Positions 32,480 through 44,173 of a stretch of 64,000 nucleotides of DNA are shown here, piece by piece (the stretch's first letter is position 1; each line of letters begins with the position of its first letter). The notes beneath the pieces were generated by a model. It worked only from the letters and a program-made list of their open reading frames with translations. It was not told where the DNA came from and did not search any database. This DNA comes from Lumbricus rubellus. Lineage: Eukaryota; Annelida; Clitellata; Crassiclitellata; Lumbricidae. The stretch lies in contig OX243827.1 of NCBI GenBank assembly GCA_945859605.1, positions 2,281,295 through 2,345,294 on the forward strand, in the 5' to 3' direction. The position numbers and the translations under genes were made by a program.

Positions 32480-32993
32480 TTGATTTTGATTATGATGCAG
32501 AATGGCACTTCCTTGCCACATCACATGGAAAAGGTCCTTCTGATGGAATTGGTGTAACTGTTCAGTGAAAAGGTGACATGCTAGTCTCCAAAGCCCTGAT
32601 CAAGGATCAGAGTTTAACTATAAAAAAACTTATACAATATTGGAAAGTAAAACATCAAAGGTATTCATTGCTTATTTCATTTCAAAAGAATCAGCAGAGC
32701 AACATATGTAAAGGACTTCAAATTGGATGAGAGGTGCAGTGCTGCCAAAACAATTTCTGGAATCCATCATGTGTTTATCGCAGAACTTTTCAAGGAGTCT
32801 AATACTGATGCAAAGAGTATCCGTCGACTCAATTAGAACTGTGGCACCATTTAGAGACACTGATGACTGCACTGAATCAGATGTCACAACTGAATCAGAG
32901 CTAGCAACTGAAAACACCAGATTGGATGCCATACATGTCAACATGGGCTGTATGTGGCAGCAATACATGACAACAACAGGTATATTGGATTAA
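32480..32993 (+). pseudogene. unnamed transposon-like family, SHGKGPSDGIG fragment
   Basis: A frame with WHFLATSHGKGPSDGIGVTV near 32500 matches the block FATSHGKG-x-CDGIGGTVKR seen at the C terminus of a widespread uncharacterised multi-copy protein family. The continuation in other frames (KDFKLDERCSAAKTISGIHH) fits its usual ERF-x2-A-x-TI-x-GTR-x2-H block. Stops and frameshifts show decay. The 32727-32993 frame is mostly a shifted reading of this stretch with a Thr/Ser/Glu-rich end. Confidence 0.55.
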
Positions 32994-33062
32994 TCACAGA
33001 CCGGTCAGAAGAAGGAGAATATGCACTCATCAAATTCATGACAGGCACACAAAGCAGGGCAA

Positions 33063-33345
33063 GCCTCAGTCAATAACAAGGCGGTTGAGGAGAAAATCAA
33101 GTCATGGCTCAGACACGCAAGAAATAGAAATGGTGGATGGCCCCAACCAATTATAGGCCGAGGAGCACTTGTCTGTTGTTTGTGATGCGGTTCGGATCAA
33201 CGAATCAATAGCCTCAGTCAATAACAAGGCGGTTGAGGTCAAAATCAAGTCATGGCTCAGACAGGCAAAAGATAGAGACAGTGGACGGAAGCGACGGTTT
33301 GAAATATCAATGTTGCAACGCTCATTGGTTGGCAATAGTGTCTGC
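33063..33345 (+). repeat. about 149-bp repeat, upstream pair
   Basis: CTCAGTCAATAACAAGGCGG occurs at 33067 and 33215. The unit carries ATTATAGGCCGAGGAGCACT and a frame AVEVKIKSWLRQAKDRD. Further copies, in tandem, lie at 35122-35600 on the far side of the 112-bp satellite. Confidence 0.85.
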
Positions 33346-33462
33346 TCTTCCATCCTATATATAATGCTGCATGTGACGATTGGGTGGTTTTGAATCCAAG
33401 ATCAATGACAATATTCGACATTGCAGGAGTTCTTGGTCGAGCTTATGTTCAAGTCTTTACAT

Positions 33463-34968
33463 GCAGAGGGCATGTTCCATGATACAGTGTCACACACTGG
33501 CCACCTGGAGGCGTATATTCGCTGCAGACGTTCACGAAACCCTTTCATAAAAACTCTTTGGACATATTCATGTAATGCACAGGAAGTGCTATGATCCAGT
33601 ATCGCATACAGGACACCTGTAGGCATATATGCGCTGCAGACGTTCACGAAACCCTTTTATAAAAACTCTTTGGACATATTCATGTAATGCATAGGAAGTG
33701 CTATGATCCAGCATCGCATACAGGACACCTGTAGGCATATATGCGCTGCAGACGTTCACGAAACCCTTTTATAAAAACTCTTTGGACATATTCATGTAAT
33801 GCATAGGAAGTGCTATGATCCAGCATCGCATACAGGACACCTGTAGGCATATATTCGCTGCAGACATTCACGAAACCCTTTCATAAAAACACTTTGGACA
33901 CATTCATGTAATGCATAGGAAGTGCTATGATCCAGCATCGCATACAGGACACCTGTAGGCATATATGCGCTGCAGACGTTCATGAAACCCTTTTATAAAA
34001 ACTCTTTGGACATATTCATGTAATGCATAGGAAGTGCTATGATCCAGCATCGCATACAGGACACCTGTAGGCATATATGCGCTGCAGACGTTCACGAAAC
34101 CCTTTTATAAAAACTCTTTCGACATATTCATGTAATGCATAGGAAGTGCTATGACCCAGTATCGCATACAGGACACCTGTAGGCATATATGCGCTGCAGA
34201 CGTTCACGAAACCCTTTTATAAAAACTCTTTGGACATATTCATGTAATGCATAGGAAGTGCCATGATCCAGCATCGCATACAGGACACCTGTAGGCATAT
34301 ATGCGCTGCAGACGTTCACGAAACCCGTTTATAAAAACTCTTTGGACATATTCATGTAATGCATAGGAAGTGCTATGATCCAGCATCGCATACAGGACAC
34401 CTGTAGGCATATATGCGCTGCAGACGTTCACGAAACCCTTTTATAAAAACTCTTTGGACATATTCATGTAATGCATAGGAAGTGCCATGATCCAGCATCG
34501 CATACAGGACACCTGTAGGCATATATGCGCTGCAGACGTTCACGAAACCCGTTTATAAAAACTCTTTGGACATATTCATGTAATGCACAGGAAGTGCTAT
34601 GATCCAGCATCGCATACAGGACACCTGTAGGCATATATGCGCTGCAGACGTTCACGAAACCCTTTTATAAAAACTCTTTGGACATATTCATGTAATGCAT
34701 AGGAAGTGCTATGATCCAGCATCGCATACAGGACACCTGTAGGCATATATGCGCTGCAGACGTTCACGAAACCCTTTTATAAAAACTCTTTGGACATATT
34801 CATGTAATGCACAGGAAGTGCTATGATCCAGCATCGCATACAGGACACCTGTAGGCATATATTCGCTGCAGACGTTCACGAAACCCTTTCATAAAAACAC
34901 TTTGGACACATTCATGTAATGCACAGAAGTGTTTTATGATCCAGTTTCGCATACAGCAAGGATACAAA
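33463..34968. repeat. 112-bp satellite, about 13.5 units
   Basis: The unit contains GCGCTGCAGACGTTCACGAA and CATGTAATGCATAGGAAGTG. Starts at 33631, 33743 and 33855 are 112 bp apart, and the period holds to about 34950. The first and last units are diverged. A two-unit pattern (CCATGATCC plus CCCGTTTAT variants near 34260 and 34484) shows a higher-order duplication of 224 bp. Minus-strand frames of about 63 aa inside it are by-products. Confidence 0.97.
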
Positions 34969-35086
34969 TAGGATCTGCTCTAGCGACAACATATATCCCT
35001 TGACACATTATCCACTGCTTCAGACTAGTGCTGTAGATTATAAGGCTGTATCTATGCAGAATTAAGCAACACTGCTTCAAACAACT

Positions 35087-35116
35087 GTTAGATATATATA
35101 TATATATATATATATT
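35087..35116. repeat. (TA)n microsatellite
   Basis: A perfect TA run of about 26 bp. Confidence 0.9.
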
Positions 35117-35121
35117 ATCTC

Positions 35122-35600
35122 AGTCAATAACAAGGCGGTTGAGGACAAAATCAAGCCTTGGCTCAAACAGGCACGGAATAGAAATGGTGAATGGCCCCAA
35201 CCAATTATAGGCCTAGGAGCACTTGTCTGCAGTTTGTGATGCGGTTCGAATGAACGAAACAATAGCCTGTCAATAACAAGGCAGTGGAGGACAAAATCAA
35301 GTCTTGGCTCAGACAGGTAAGAGATAGAAATGGTGTATGGCCCCCTCGACCAATTATAGGCCTAGGAGCACTTGTCTGTTGTTTGTGATGCGGTTCGAAT
35401 GAACGAAACAATAGCCTGTCAATAACAAGGCAGTGGAGGACAAAATCAAGTCTTGGCTCAGACAGGTAAGAGATAGAAATGGTGGACGGCCCCGACCAAT
35501 TATAGGCCTAGGAGCACTTGTCTGTTGTTTGTGATGATGTTCGAATGAATGAACCACTAGCCTCAGACAAAACAAGGCAAGAGATGGAGACGGTGGACGG
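35122..35600 (+). repeat. 149-bp tandem repeat, downstream cluster
   Basis: Three units plus a partial, each with GTCAATAACAAGGC, AAAATCAAG and ATTATAGGCCTAGGAGCACT, starting near 35126, 35268 and 35418. The final partial runs into a unique stretch (ATGTCGATGTTACAACGCTC) that also follows the upstream pair at 33305. The 112-bp satellite therefore appears to have expanded inside, or inserted between, copies of this repeat. Confidence 0.88.
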
Positions 35601-35819
35601 AAGTGACAATTCGAAATGTCGATGTTACAACGCTCGTTGGTCAACTGGCACTGGTTTTGCTCTTCCAACGACCATGAGCTTGAAGAAGCGCAGCACTTCG
35701 CTCTCGTCGAGGAACGAGAACCTATACGTTTAGGAACCAACGAGGAGCAGTTCCGCATGGATCATCCTTCTTCTACCCTAACCAACCACTTATTCCCTCC
35801 GTTCCTGTGCCCATAATTG

Positions 35820-36100
35820 CATATTCACACAGCCAACAGCCTAATGCACAAAACATATATGACTACAAGATATCTGTTGCCTTAGTACTTGTAATATCTT
35901 AGCCTGTTCTGCGATATAGAACAGTATTGCGTGGACTATTTTAGTGTATTATTTCTTGCTTCATGGTTTTCTTTGTGCTATTCAGACCAAAATCTGCTGC
36001 ACTGTTGAACTGTATTGTCTCTCGATTCGATGTTCTAGGTAGTATTTAAATTTGAATTTGCTGCTGTGTTGAGCTATATTATTTGAGCTATTTCATCATC
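35820..36100. other. unassigned
   Basis: AT-rich, no coding signal. Confidence 0.4.
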
Positions 36101-36106
36101 TGTTGC

Positions 36107-36475
36107 TTTAAGGGTTATGACTCACACATCATATTCAAACATTTGTCCTGCCAAATGGAGATAAAAATTCAAGCAAATGCTTCCAGCGATTGGTCGATAA
36201 GATCCAAAATGGCGATAAAAATTATGCAGCTGCTCACGTCGATGACTTCATCATCTTTTCAACTACATGGGAGCGACACTTGCAGCACATTCGGGACATA
36301 TTGACAAGACTGAGAAATGACATTATTACGGTGAAATTGAAAGAGTACCAACTTTGCAAGTAAGACCATAAATATTCTATGGCACATGATCGAGAATGGC
36401 TTTGTGAAACCAGACCCTGACAATGTCACCGCAATTTCCAACTATCCAGTGCCAAAGACTAAGCATCATGCCAGG
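36107..36475 (+). pseudogene. Ty3/gypsy reverse transcriptase fragment
   Basis: The frame around 36190-36360 reads FQRLVDKIQNGDKNYAAAHV then DDFIIFSTTWERHLQHI. This is the reverse transcriptase palm region with the catalytic pair in HVDD (normally YxDD). After a stop, other frames give a GFVKPDPDNVTAISNYPVPK match, the usual G-x-V-x-P-x3-K-x2-A-x2-x2-P step. Only about 120 residues remain, the tyrosine is changed to histidine, and there is at least one stop and one frameshift. No LTRs were recognised. Confidence 0.75.
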
Positions 36476-36622
36476 AGGTGTTTTTCTTCTGGCTTCATTG
36501 TTGCATACACTGTATTAATGCTATATGTATATGGGTATTAGGGATATGACAAAAAAAATTCAGAATTTCAAATTCCCCATAGTATCATGAGTGGAGCTTT
36601 TGCTTTTCTAAAAGAAAAAGAA

Positions 36623-38739
36623 TAGTGGTTAGTGTCAACTCTTAAAAAATGTCACCCACCCGCCAAAAAATTGTTTTATTGCTATCTTGCTTCTTGAATC
36701 TTTTCTTGATGTATAATTGTATATAGATTGGAAGTTGAAAACTATTTAAAGGTCTTACACCAGATTTCTTGCAATTGCAGTTGGAATAAAAAAATCAACT
36801 GAACTTTACAGACACTTTCAAGATGTCTAAAAAGGCACCTTCTGCTACAGAAAGAAACAAGAAAGTTTGGTCTTCAAATTTGGTACAGTTTCAAAAAGCT
36901 AAGAATTCAAGGAAACATAACACTGTTAGCAGTCTTGACACGATGTCAAAAATGCCTATGGAACTGCATATCTTGAATAGATTCAAGACTTTGGCTTCAA
37001 CACTGAAAGGCAAAAAAGAAAGAGTTCTGATAATTGCTGAAGAGGTCAAAAACTTATGGAGAAAGCTTAACTTTCCAATCCAGCAAGGCAAATCTTCAGT
37101 TGAAAGAAAAATCGAAAATGTAATTAAGAAATACGAAAAACATTGTCGAAGACCTGGTAATCAAGTCTTTACCAGTTTGTTCAATGTGACAGATGAGAAT
37201 GGAGAATGGTTTTGCCGAGAAGACAGAGAATTCTATGGCCTTCAGACGTCGACTAAAGGAAAAGTTGGTTATTGTACCTTAAAGACAGATACAAAAGGAC
37301 TTCACCCTAGAAAGCTACAGTTGATTAAGTTAAAAGTTAGTCAAGACACCAATGTTGAATTAAGCAGTGAAGAAGAAGAAGAAAGTTGTGGTACTGAAGA
37401 AGAAAAACAGGATTCCAGCAGTGCCTATGAAGATTTGGATGCTCCAACAACATCTAAAAGACAAAGAACTGATTCAGCAGTAAAGTTAGTGACATCAGCA
37501 AAACTTAGTACAAGAAAGGCGCACACAGTCTGCAAAACTCTTGCAAAGAGTGGAATTTCTCTTCCAACTCCAAGTCAAAGTGGTGTTTACAAAGCGACAA
37601 TGAAAGCAGGAGAACAATTAAAGCAACACTATAAGGAAACTTTAAGGAACGAGAATTGGAGCTTGCACTTTGATGGGAAGCGCATAAAGAAGAGAGAGTA
37701 TCAAGTTGTAGTTCTGAAAAATGAAAATAGAGAAGTTAAACTATCGGTTCTTGAACTAATCAATGGAAAAGGTGAGACTATATTTAATGGAATAAAGACT
37801 GTGCTTGATGAATATGATTTATGGCCTGCAATTAAGATAATTATTTCTGATACAACCTCTGCAAATACAGGAAAATCTATTGGTGCAGTCACACGGCTAC
37901 AGAATCATTTTGTTCGGCTTGGATTACAGAAACCTCTTTGTATTGGATGCCAACATCATGTTCTCGACACAATACTGAAACATGTTATGGATGATTGTTT
38001 TGATGGAGCAACCACCTCACCAAACCTCAGTTATTGGTTCATTACGAAAGTAACAGAAGAGTACGAGCAATTGAAAGCATCGTTTGACAATTCTGGAAAT
38101 GCTCTGAAGAAAGTACCTAGAACAAATTGACTGGCGAGATGACATGGCTTTCCTTCACCATTTGATTGCTTGTTACAAGGATTTTAAGAGTACAGGAAGC
38201 TTTCCTATAGTAGAATTCAAAACACTGCCAAATATAAGCAATGCAAGATGGAATAGCAGAGCAATTTTTGCCTTGCTAGCTTACATTTTAATTCCGCAAT
38301 TCCAGCAGTCACCTGAAGGTCAGTCAGCATGTGACTTTATTTGTGGTACTTGGAGTGACATCTGGTTTTCTGGCCAGTACTATAATCCTGACAACTTTGA
38401 TAATCTAGCAGAAGTGTGTCAAAATCATTCAAAGGCATTAAAGTCATTGAGGAACTTTTGGTCTGTGGAGCCAACACTGATTCCAACACAACGGTCAAAT
38501 ATATGTGCTGAAAGAGCAATTAAAGTTATGCAGGACTTACTTCCACTGTGTAAAAGCATTGACAAACTGAGTATTAAATTTCTTTTGTCAAACGAACACT
38601 AAAAAATCTGTACTTTAAAACGTTTAATACTATTTTCCGATGTGCGGCACAGCTGTGCCAGTGTTTATATACATTATACAATGTAAATTGTTTTTCTATT
38701 TGGTGGGTGACATTTTTTAAGAGTTGACACTTGCCACTG
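36623..38739 (+). mobile_element. hAT-like transposon, 38-bp TIRs
   Basis: Left end TAGTGGTTAGTGTCAACTCT (36623 on) matches the inverted right end CAGTGGCAAGTGTCAACTCT (ending 38739) over 38 bp with three mismatches. The inner 30 bp match perfectly (36631-36660 and 38702-38731). CAGTG starts are typical of hAT. I could not find an exact 8-bp target duplication. The single gene inside fills most of the element. Confidence 0.85.
36823..38602 (+). pseudogene. hAT-like DDE transposase, nearly intact, one frameshift
   Basis: Frame 1 (36823-38130, 435 aa) carries an N-terminal Lys-rich region, an acidic run near residues 182-195, and then RNase H-like fold motifs: LHFDGKRI (Asp about 284), IISDTTSANTG (Asp about 343) and IGCQHHVLD. 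Near 38115 the reading shifts by one base to a second frame. That frame has WRDDM, NARWNSRAIFALLAY and SNICAERAIKVMQDL (candidate third catalytic Glu), ending at 38602. I recall this motif set from a transposase group in cnidarians, sponges and insects; its placement in hAT rests on CAGTG ends and the C-x2-H block. Apart from the single indel it looks young. Confidence 0.8.
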
Positions 38740-39650
38740 GTGTTTTCTTGATCTTTGCATAAAAACTCCACAACAAATGACATGGGGAAAGGGTTTTAAA
38801 AATAGTCATATACCTAATGGGTATGCAGATGAAACATTCAGAATTATGATTATAATTCAGCCGTCAACAATCGTATTCATATACATTGAGTAAATACGAG
38901 TCAATATCATCAATGGTATGGGGGTAATGGTCATCGTATGTAATGGTCACTAGGAGCAACATCACTTACAAGTCTGTGGTCGGCACGCCGATGTGGAGCA
39001 TCATGACTGATGCAGCTTTGTTGATTATGGATACGGAAAACATGGATGCGTGGAGTGATATCACTGATGTAGCTTTGATGGACATGGACTTGGATTTGGT
39101 CAACATGGAGTGACTTCTCTGATGTAGACGACTCACCCGATGATGGGAATGTTTGCGCTTCGCGTATGGTTTGCCGACCTGTGTTTCATGGATTAATATT
39201 GGTTTTTGGTTAGCTTTGGGCGACTTTACACGTTCTAGTTTCAGTTTATTTTGCGTCTGCAAACGTCTAGATTCTGATGTCTGTCAACTCTTGACTTTGA
39301 ATCGACTAATTTTGGAGTTTTTTGGATCTAAAGTACACGCTTCAATTTACGATGGGATCTAAATGTATCGTATACGATTCATCAAAGCTTCGTTCGTACA
39401 ACCATACATCGCTAATTCAACAAGTCTCCAATTGTCAACGACTAAGTCACAGTGCCATCGCACAAAGTCAAGTAAGCCGACACTGATGAAACCACTGCCC
39501 CAGCCGTAGATCTGCAGCACTTATGTTGTCAATTAAATCTTCCAACTGAATGTCATCAATGCAGAACACGCGCCATCACTGGGTCTCAACTTAGGTGATG
39601 CCGCCATCTTCCATCCATCATTGAATATACATTTTATTACCACTCTTAAT
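38740..39650. other. unassigned
   Basis: Contains internally repetitive Met/Asp-rich sequence (GATGTAGCTTTGATG-like phrases near 39005-39130). No supported gene. Confidence 0.35.
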
Positions 39651-39699
39651 CCTCACGAACAGCCACCTCACCCACCTCACATGAACAGTGCGGACAACG

Positions 39700-40440
39700 A
39701 TCTTGAGCCTAGGTCAAACCACCCTTCAGTTTTGGGTCCTCAGGCCGCAGAAAAAAGCAGAGGTCACAAAAGATCTGCACCTGAGAAATGGAAAAGAAAT
39801 GTCGTACGCAAAAGATAGAACACAGCAAGGCATACACATCGCGATCTGGAAAAGAGGTAGAGGAACATAAGTTTAAGGATTTTGATTGACAGTGCCTCCT
39901 TAAGTGTGTTGAAATATGCTGATGGACAGAAGACGCACGATTTGTACTGGAATTCCAGCAGAGGTGTGAAGCTGGCTTTCATTAACGGCCATGTCAAGCA
40001 ACAGCATGTTGCAAGGAAACGAAAAGCAAAGAGAAACTCTGATGCTGATGCTGCATCTGTTCGAAATCTTACCCGTCCGTATTACATGACCACCGAGAAA
40101 AAAACTCAGTTGCGTGCTTGCAAAACAATGTTCTGCAATGTTGTACAGTTGGCTAGTGGCACGCTAGACAGAGCATTGAAAAAGGAAGTTGAAAGTTCTA
40201 TTGAAGAGAAGTGAGCAAAGAAAGAGCTGGCAGATAAAAGTCCAGAGATCGTCAACCAGGTTATATCTCACATAAACTGTTTACCCCACTTCATAAGCCA
40301 TTATACTCGCAAATCAAGTCCCAATGGCATAATGCCTCTTACTTAATTGCTAACAAAAAAATTTCACTGTTGGAACTTCTCGAATATGATGCAGATGAAT
40401 TACTTACTTCACGTACTTCTGCTTATAGGTTCCAGAGCAC
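39700..40440 (+). pseudogene. RNGKEY-type transposon-like gene, decayed
   Basis: Successive frames read EKWKRNVVRKR (39770), then SRGVKLAFINGHVKQQHVAR and TRPYYMTTEKKTQLRACKTM (39945-40130), then VISHINCLPHFISHYTRKSS (near 40265). I recall this order (W-x-x-N-x-RK, ... Y-x-L-x6-VCK-x-FL-x-TL, ... HI-x-x-P-x3-SHY-x-R) from a multi-copy family in insects and marine invertebrates. Several frameshifts and stops separate the pieces. Only the 39882-40214 frame (110 aa) stays open. Confidence 0.55.
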
Positions 40441-40444
40441 TAGT

Positions 40445-41800
40445 CTATAAAAATTCGAGTACCAATGCTGTTCATACATGGTGATCAGCTGCATTAGGAA
40501 ACAAGATAAAGATCACCATGTCTCATATCTATAATGGTAGAATTTCTCCTTACAAAGTGAATACAAACGTCAACGTGAATACCAACTGACAGCCTCAAAG
40601 TCAGATACAACCTAGGATTGAACATTTACTCTCCCCCAGCCTGCACTCTCCTCACAACAAGCCGACAGGAGTACTCGAAAATCTGAAAAGTTATTTTCCT
40701 AAAAGCGAAGAAAATGCAAAAAAACTAATTACAGACAAATAAGTTTGGAAATTACCACATGTGCAAAATTTTCATCACTTAAAACTTCAAGTAATAATTT
40801 TATTTTACTATTAATAAAAAGTTACATTCATAAAAGTGAAATGATAAAAATTCAAAGTGGATCGAGGTCTCAGGAGTCATTCAAAGACGCACTTGATGGC
40901 CTAACGCAGTGTATCGCAAACTGTGTTCTACAGCTCACCAGATGTCAGGTCTAATAATGAAATCTAAAATCATGGATACAATGTAACTAAAAATAGAACT
41001 AATAATGAACTGCAAAATCATGTGGAGATATTATTCTGAATTTGTTTCTTTAGCTGAAAAACAGATAAGCTTTTTGCACAAACAAAAAAAAACAATGGAA
41101 AGGACGAGAGTAGATCAAGTAGAGGAAAAATTTACAGATAACCCAACTACCCAGTCAATCAAAATGTAAATATAATGAAAATTATATCGAATTTGGCTTC
41201 ATTTCATTATAAAAAACACCGCTCACTTCCATACCGTATACAAGGCACTGGTGTCACGTGAGCTTGAATGACATTCATCAAACTGCTCATAGACAAGCTC
41301 ATTCATCGCATTAGTGATGATTAGTCAATTACTATCTTCTTTGGTTGCTATTAATGGACTCAAATGGCAAGCTTTTCAAATAAATTAATGTTAACTGGAA
41401 TGCCATGATAAAAGCTACGCTGCCGAGTACGAGCACTGGGATTTCAAACAGTTTGCGAGACACTGCTTCAAACCATTGGCTACGAGCTCCATATACACAG
41501 AGTCGTCTTAGTTTTGTAATTGCCCTCCTTAATATCTAAAAGGATTAAAATTCTGACCGCATTCGACATGGAGTAATGTGATGACAACGTTCTTCAAACA
41601 GAGTCTTCCTTTGTTTTCAAGAGATGGGCTGCACCACGATCAATTCTGAAACATCTACTTCGATTTCTTGTCTCCTTCAATAACAAGTAAACAAAGGAAG
41701 TCAGTACTTACACAACTTGGTTAACCTCTAGTTCAAAAAATTATTTTAATGTCACCACTGTCGCACTTTACGCTGGCGAGTAAACACTTTACCAATATTC
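40445..41800. other. AT-rich gene-poor stretch
   Basis: No coding sequence, TIR pair or tandem repeat that I can support. Confidence 0.5.
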
Positions 41801-43680
41801 ATGCTGCCATCAATCCAGCTTCAACATAATTTTTTTTTCATTTATCAAAATTCCGTTTAAGCAATGAATCATTGCCATCAACACTTAGAACTATGTAACC
41901 AAGAATTTGTTCATCACTCCAAGGTTTTCTGACGGTTTAGCACTCTAAATTAATCCCTCAATAAAGTAAATATTTGTCATAAATTCGACTTCTACTTTGA
42001 CAATAATTGTTTCCATTAAATCAGCTTCCAATTAGGCAGTCCTTGGTGTTCATCAATCCAGTTCTATTTAAGCTACCAATGTTTTGATCAATTAAACTTC
42101 TGTTTATGGAAGGATCTTGCATCAATCACAATTCTATTTAAGAAAATTATTTTCACCAAATGAACCTATATTTAATAGCAAGAATTCTTTTGCTAATACA
42201 CAATGTATTCAACTAACACCAAATGTATGCAATATTTAACAAATAATTTAGAATGCTAAAACGATAGATTATCCAATTGAACTTCTGTTTACTAAACTGC
42301 GCTATAAAAAACACCATGTATTTAATTTTAATTCTTTACCCTCATATTACCATAATTTGTTCTGATACATGGAGTACCCCACCACTATTTTTACAACATT
42401 TTTTTTAAATTTCTATTCATTGCAAATAAAGAAATTATTAGCAAATTTAAAATTGTTAATTGCTGCTGTAATGAATGAATTTCTCATGTGCAAGTTAGAG
42501 CTTATCCAAAGTGTTCAATGTTAAAACAGTATCTATTCATTGCAGTCACTGTTCACCGAATGTGTGCTGCCAATAAATTCATCAATCCAACTTCTATTTG
42601 GCAAGTATTGTTTTCGCCAAGTATACCACGACTGCCGGTATAGTTCAATATGCTAAATAAATTTGGGTAAGTGAAAATAGTTTAATATGCTCAAATATGA
42701 TTTTACCCGGGAAAAAATTGTATACATGTACTTTAGCGTCGTAAATTATGTAACATTGCATGGGTTTCAGCATTCATAGAATACGAGTCGGGTTGATGAA
42801 AAGAATTCTTGCCAAATAAAAGCTGGAATGATGAAAATAAATTTTAATTAAATGGTAAAAGTGCATTTTAGCGTATTTTATTCGAAACCGCTTAGGTCAA
42901 AATAAATAGCGTATTTTATTGTCTGTGTGCGTTTTCGAACTTCCGCAGGTATTTTCATCAATCCGACTTCTACCTTGGCATGTATCACTGTCGGCAATCC
43001 AGCTTCTGTTGCAGCAACAATTTTTTTCGTCAATCCTGATTCTATTTAAATTAGGCTACAATTATTTGTTATCAACCAAGCTCTCATTTCATTAAGTGTC
43101 TCTTCAGCAACCCGCTTCTATTTAGGGAAATAATTTTCATCAATCCAACTTTTATTTCTCAAGCAATCGTTTCATCAGTTCCGTTTCCATTTCTCGAGCG
43201 TTATTTTTGTCCATCCAGCTGCTATGTCAGCCATTAGATAGCTTAATCCACCTTCCATTTCTCAAGTGTTTTCTCATAAATTCAGCTTCTATTTCACCAA
43301 GACGTTTTTCACCAATCCAGCTTTCAATATACTTTTCAAAAGAAATATGAACAGTTATAACGATTCATCAACGAAATATTAGGTAAATACATACGCTAAA
43401 TAATAAAATACGCTAAAATGCACCATATCGATTTCGAAATAATAAAATACGCTAAAATGCACTTTTACCAATTAAATATAAGTGGGATTTATGAAACATC
43501 TCAGAGAAATTTACGCTGCATTGATAAATAATAATTTTTAATTGAATAGATGTTGCATTGATGAAAAATAATTGCTGCCGAAACATAAGCGTGATTGACA
43601 CGAATTCTTGTCTAAACATAAGCTGGATGAATGAGGATTCCAGCCAAACTAGAAGTTGGATGAATTAAAAATAAAATAAT
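41800..43680. repeat. degenerate 'CAATCCAGCTTCTATTT' repeat field
   Basis: Dozens of diverged copies of a roughly 30-40 bp phrase, (T)CATCAATCCAGCTTCTATTT plus an AT-rich spacer, run on the + strand from 41810 to 42640 and 42955 to 43335. In 42780-42850 and 43480-43670 the phrase is in reverse orientation (AAGTGGGATT-x-ATGAAA). The same phrase family occurs at 44499-44634 and 63180-63420. No gene is present. Confidence 0.75.
42845..43477. repeat. inverted repeat arms inside the repeat field
   Basis: AATGGTAAAAGTGCATTTTA then GCGTATTTTATT (42853-42884) is inverted at about 43432-43470. The arms enclose a block of same-orientation CAATCCAGCTTCT copies, so this looks like a foldback unit. Confidence 0.65.
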
Positions 43681-43684
43681 AATA

Positions 43685-44170
43685 ATTACGACGCTTAAAT
43701 ACAAGTTTGCCAAAAGCTACACCACTGGAACTCGGTACAGGTATAGAAGTATACATGTGCTCCGAACGCCAAAATTGTCCTGCCCACGCATAGAACATAA
43801 CATTACATGTATTCCAACTCAGCGCTAAAAATGCAACACTTGCGCTATTTTGTGGGAAAAAATGTAAAATAAAAATGGAATTTTTTCAGAACTGGAATAT
43901 CTATGAAGTCTATAAAATTATTTCTCGAAATAGGGCATTGCATATTTTCAGCGTTGCCCGGATTCGGGTTTCGGGGATTCGGGTTTGACCCCTTAAACTA
44001 CGCACGGATAGCCAACCCGAGGGACATTTTCGCGGGCTACCATTGTCCGCAAAGCACACGAAGACCAAGCGTCTGGAAAAACTGAGGAACTCATTCAAAC
44101 GGGCAGCGGTCGCGAACGACCACATTCCATCAGTTCATCGAGTAGCTTCCAGGCTATACTATTAAAAATA
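43685..44170. other. unassigned
   Basis: GC content rises near 43960-44130 with repeated GGGTTTCGGGGATTCGGGTTT. The short frames 43903-44085 (+) and 43910-44125 (-) overlap and lack domains. Confidence 0.35.
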
Positions 44171-44173
44171 AGG

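Noticed and set aside
33463..34968. Regular repeat array resembling a CRISPR at first glance
   Set aside because: Units are contiguous 112-bp copies without unique spacers, and the sequence is eukaryotic.
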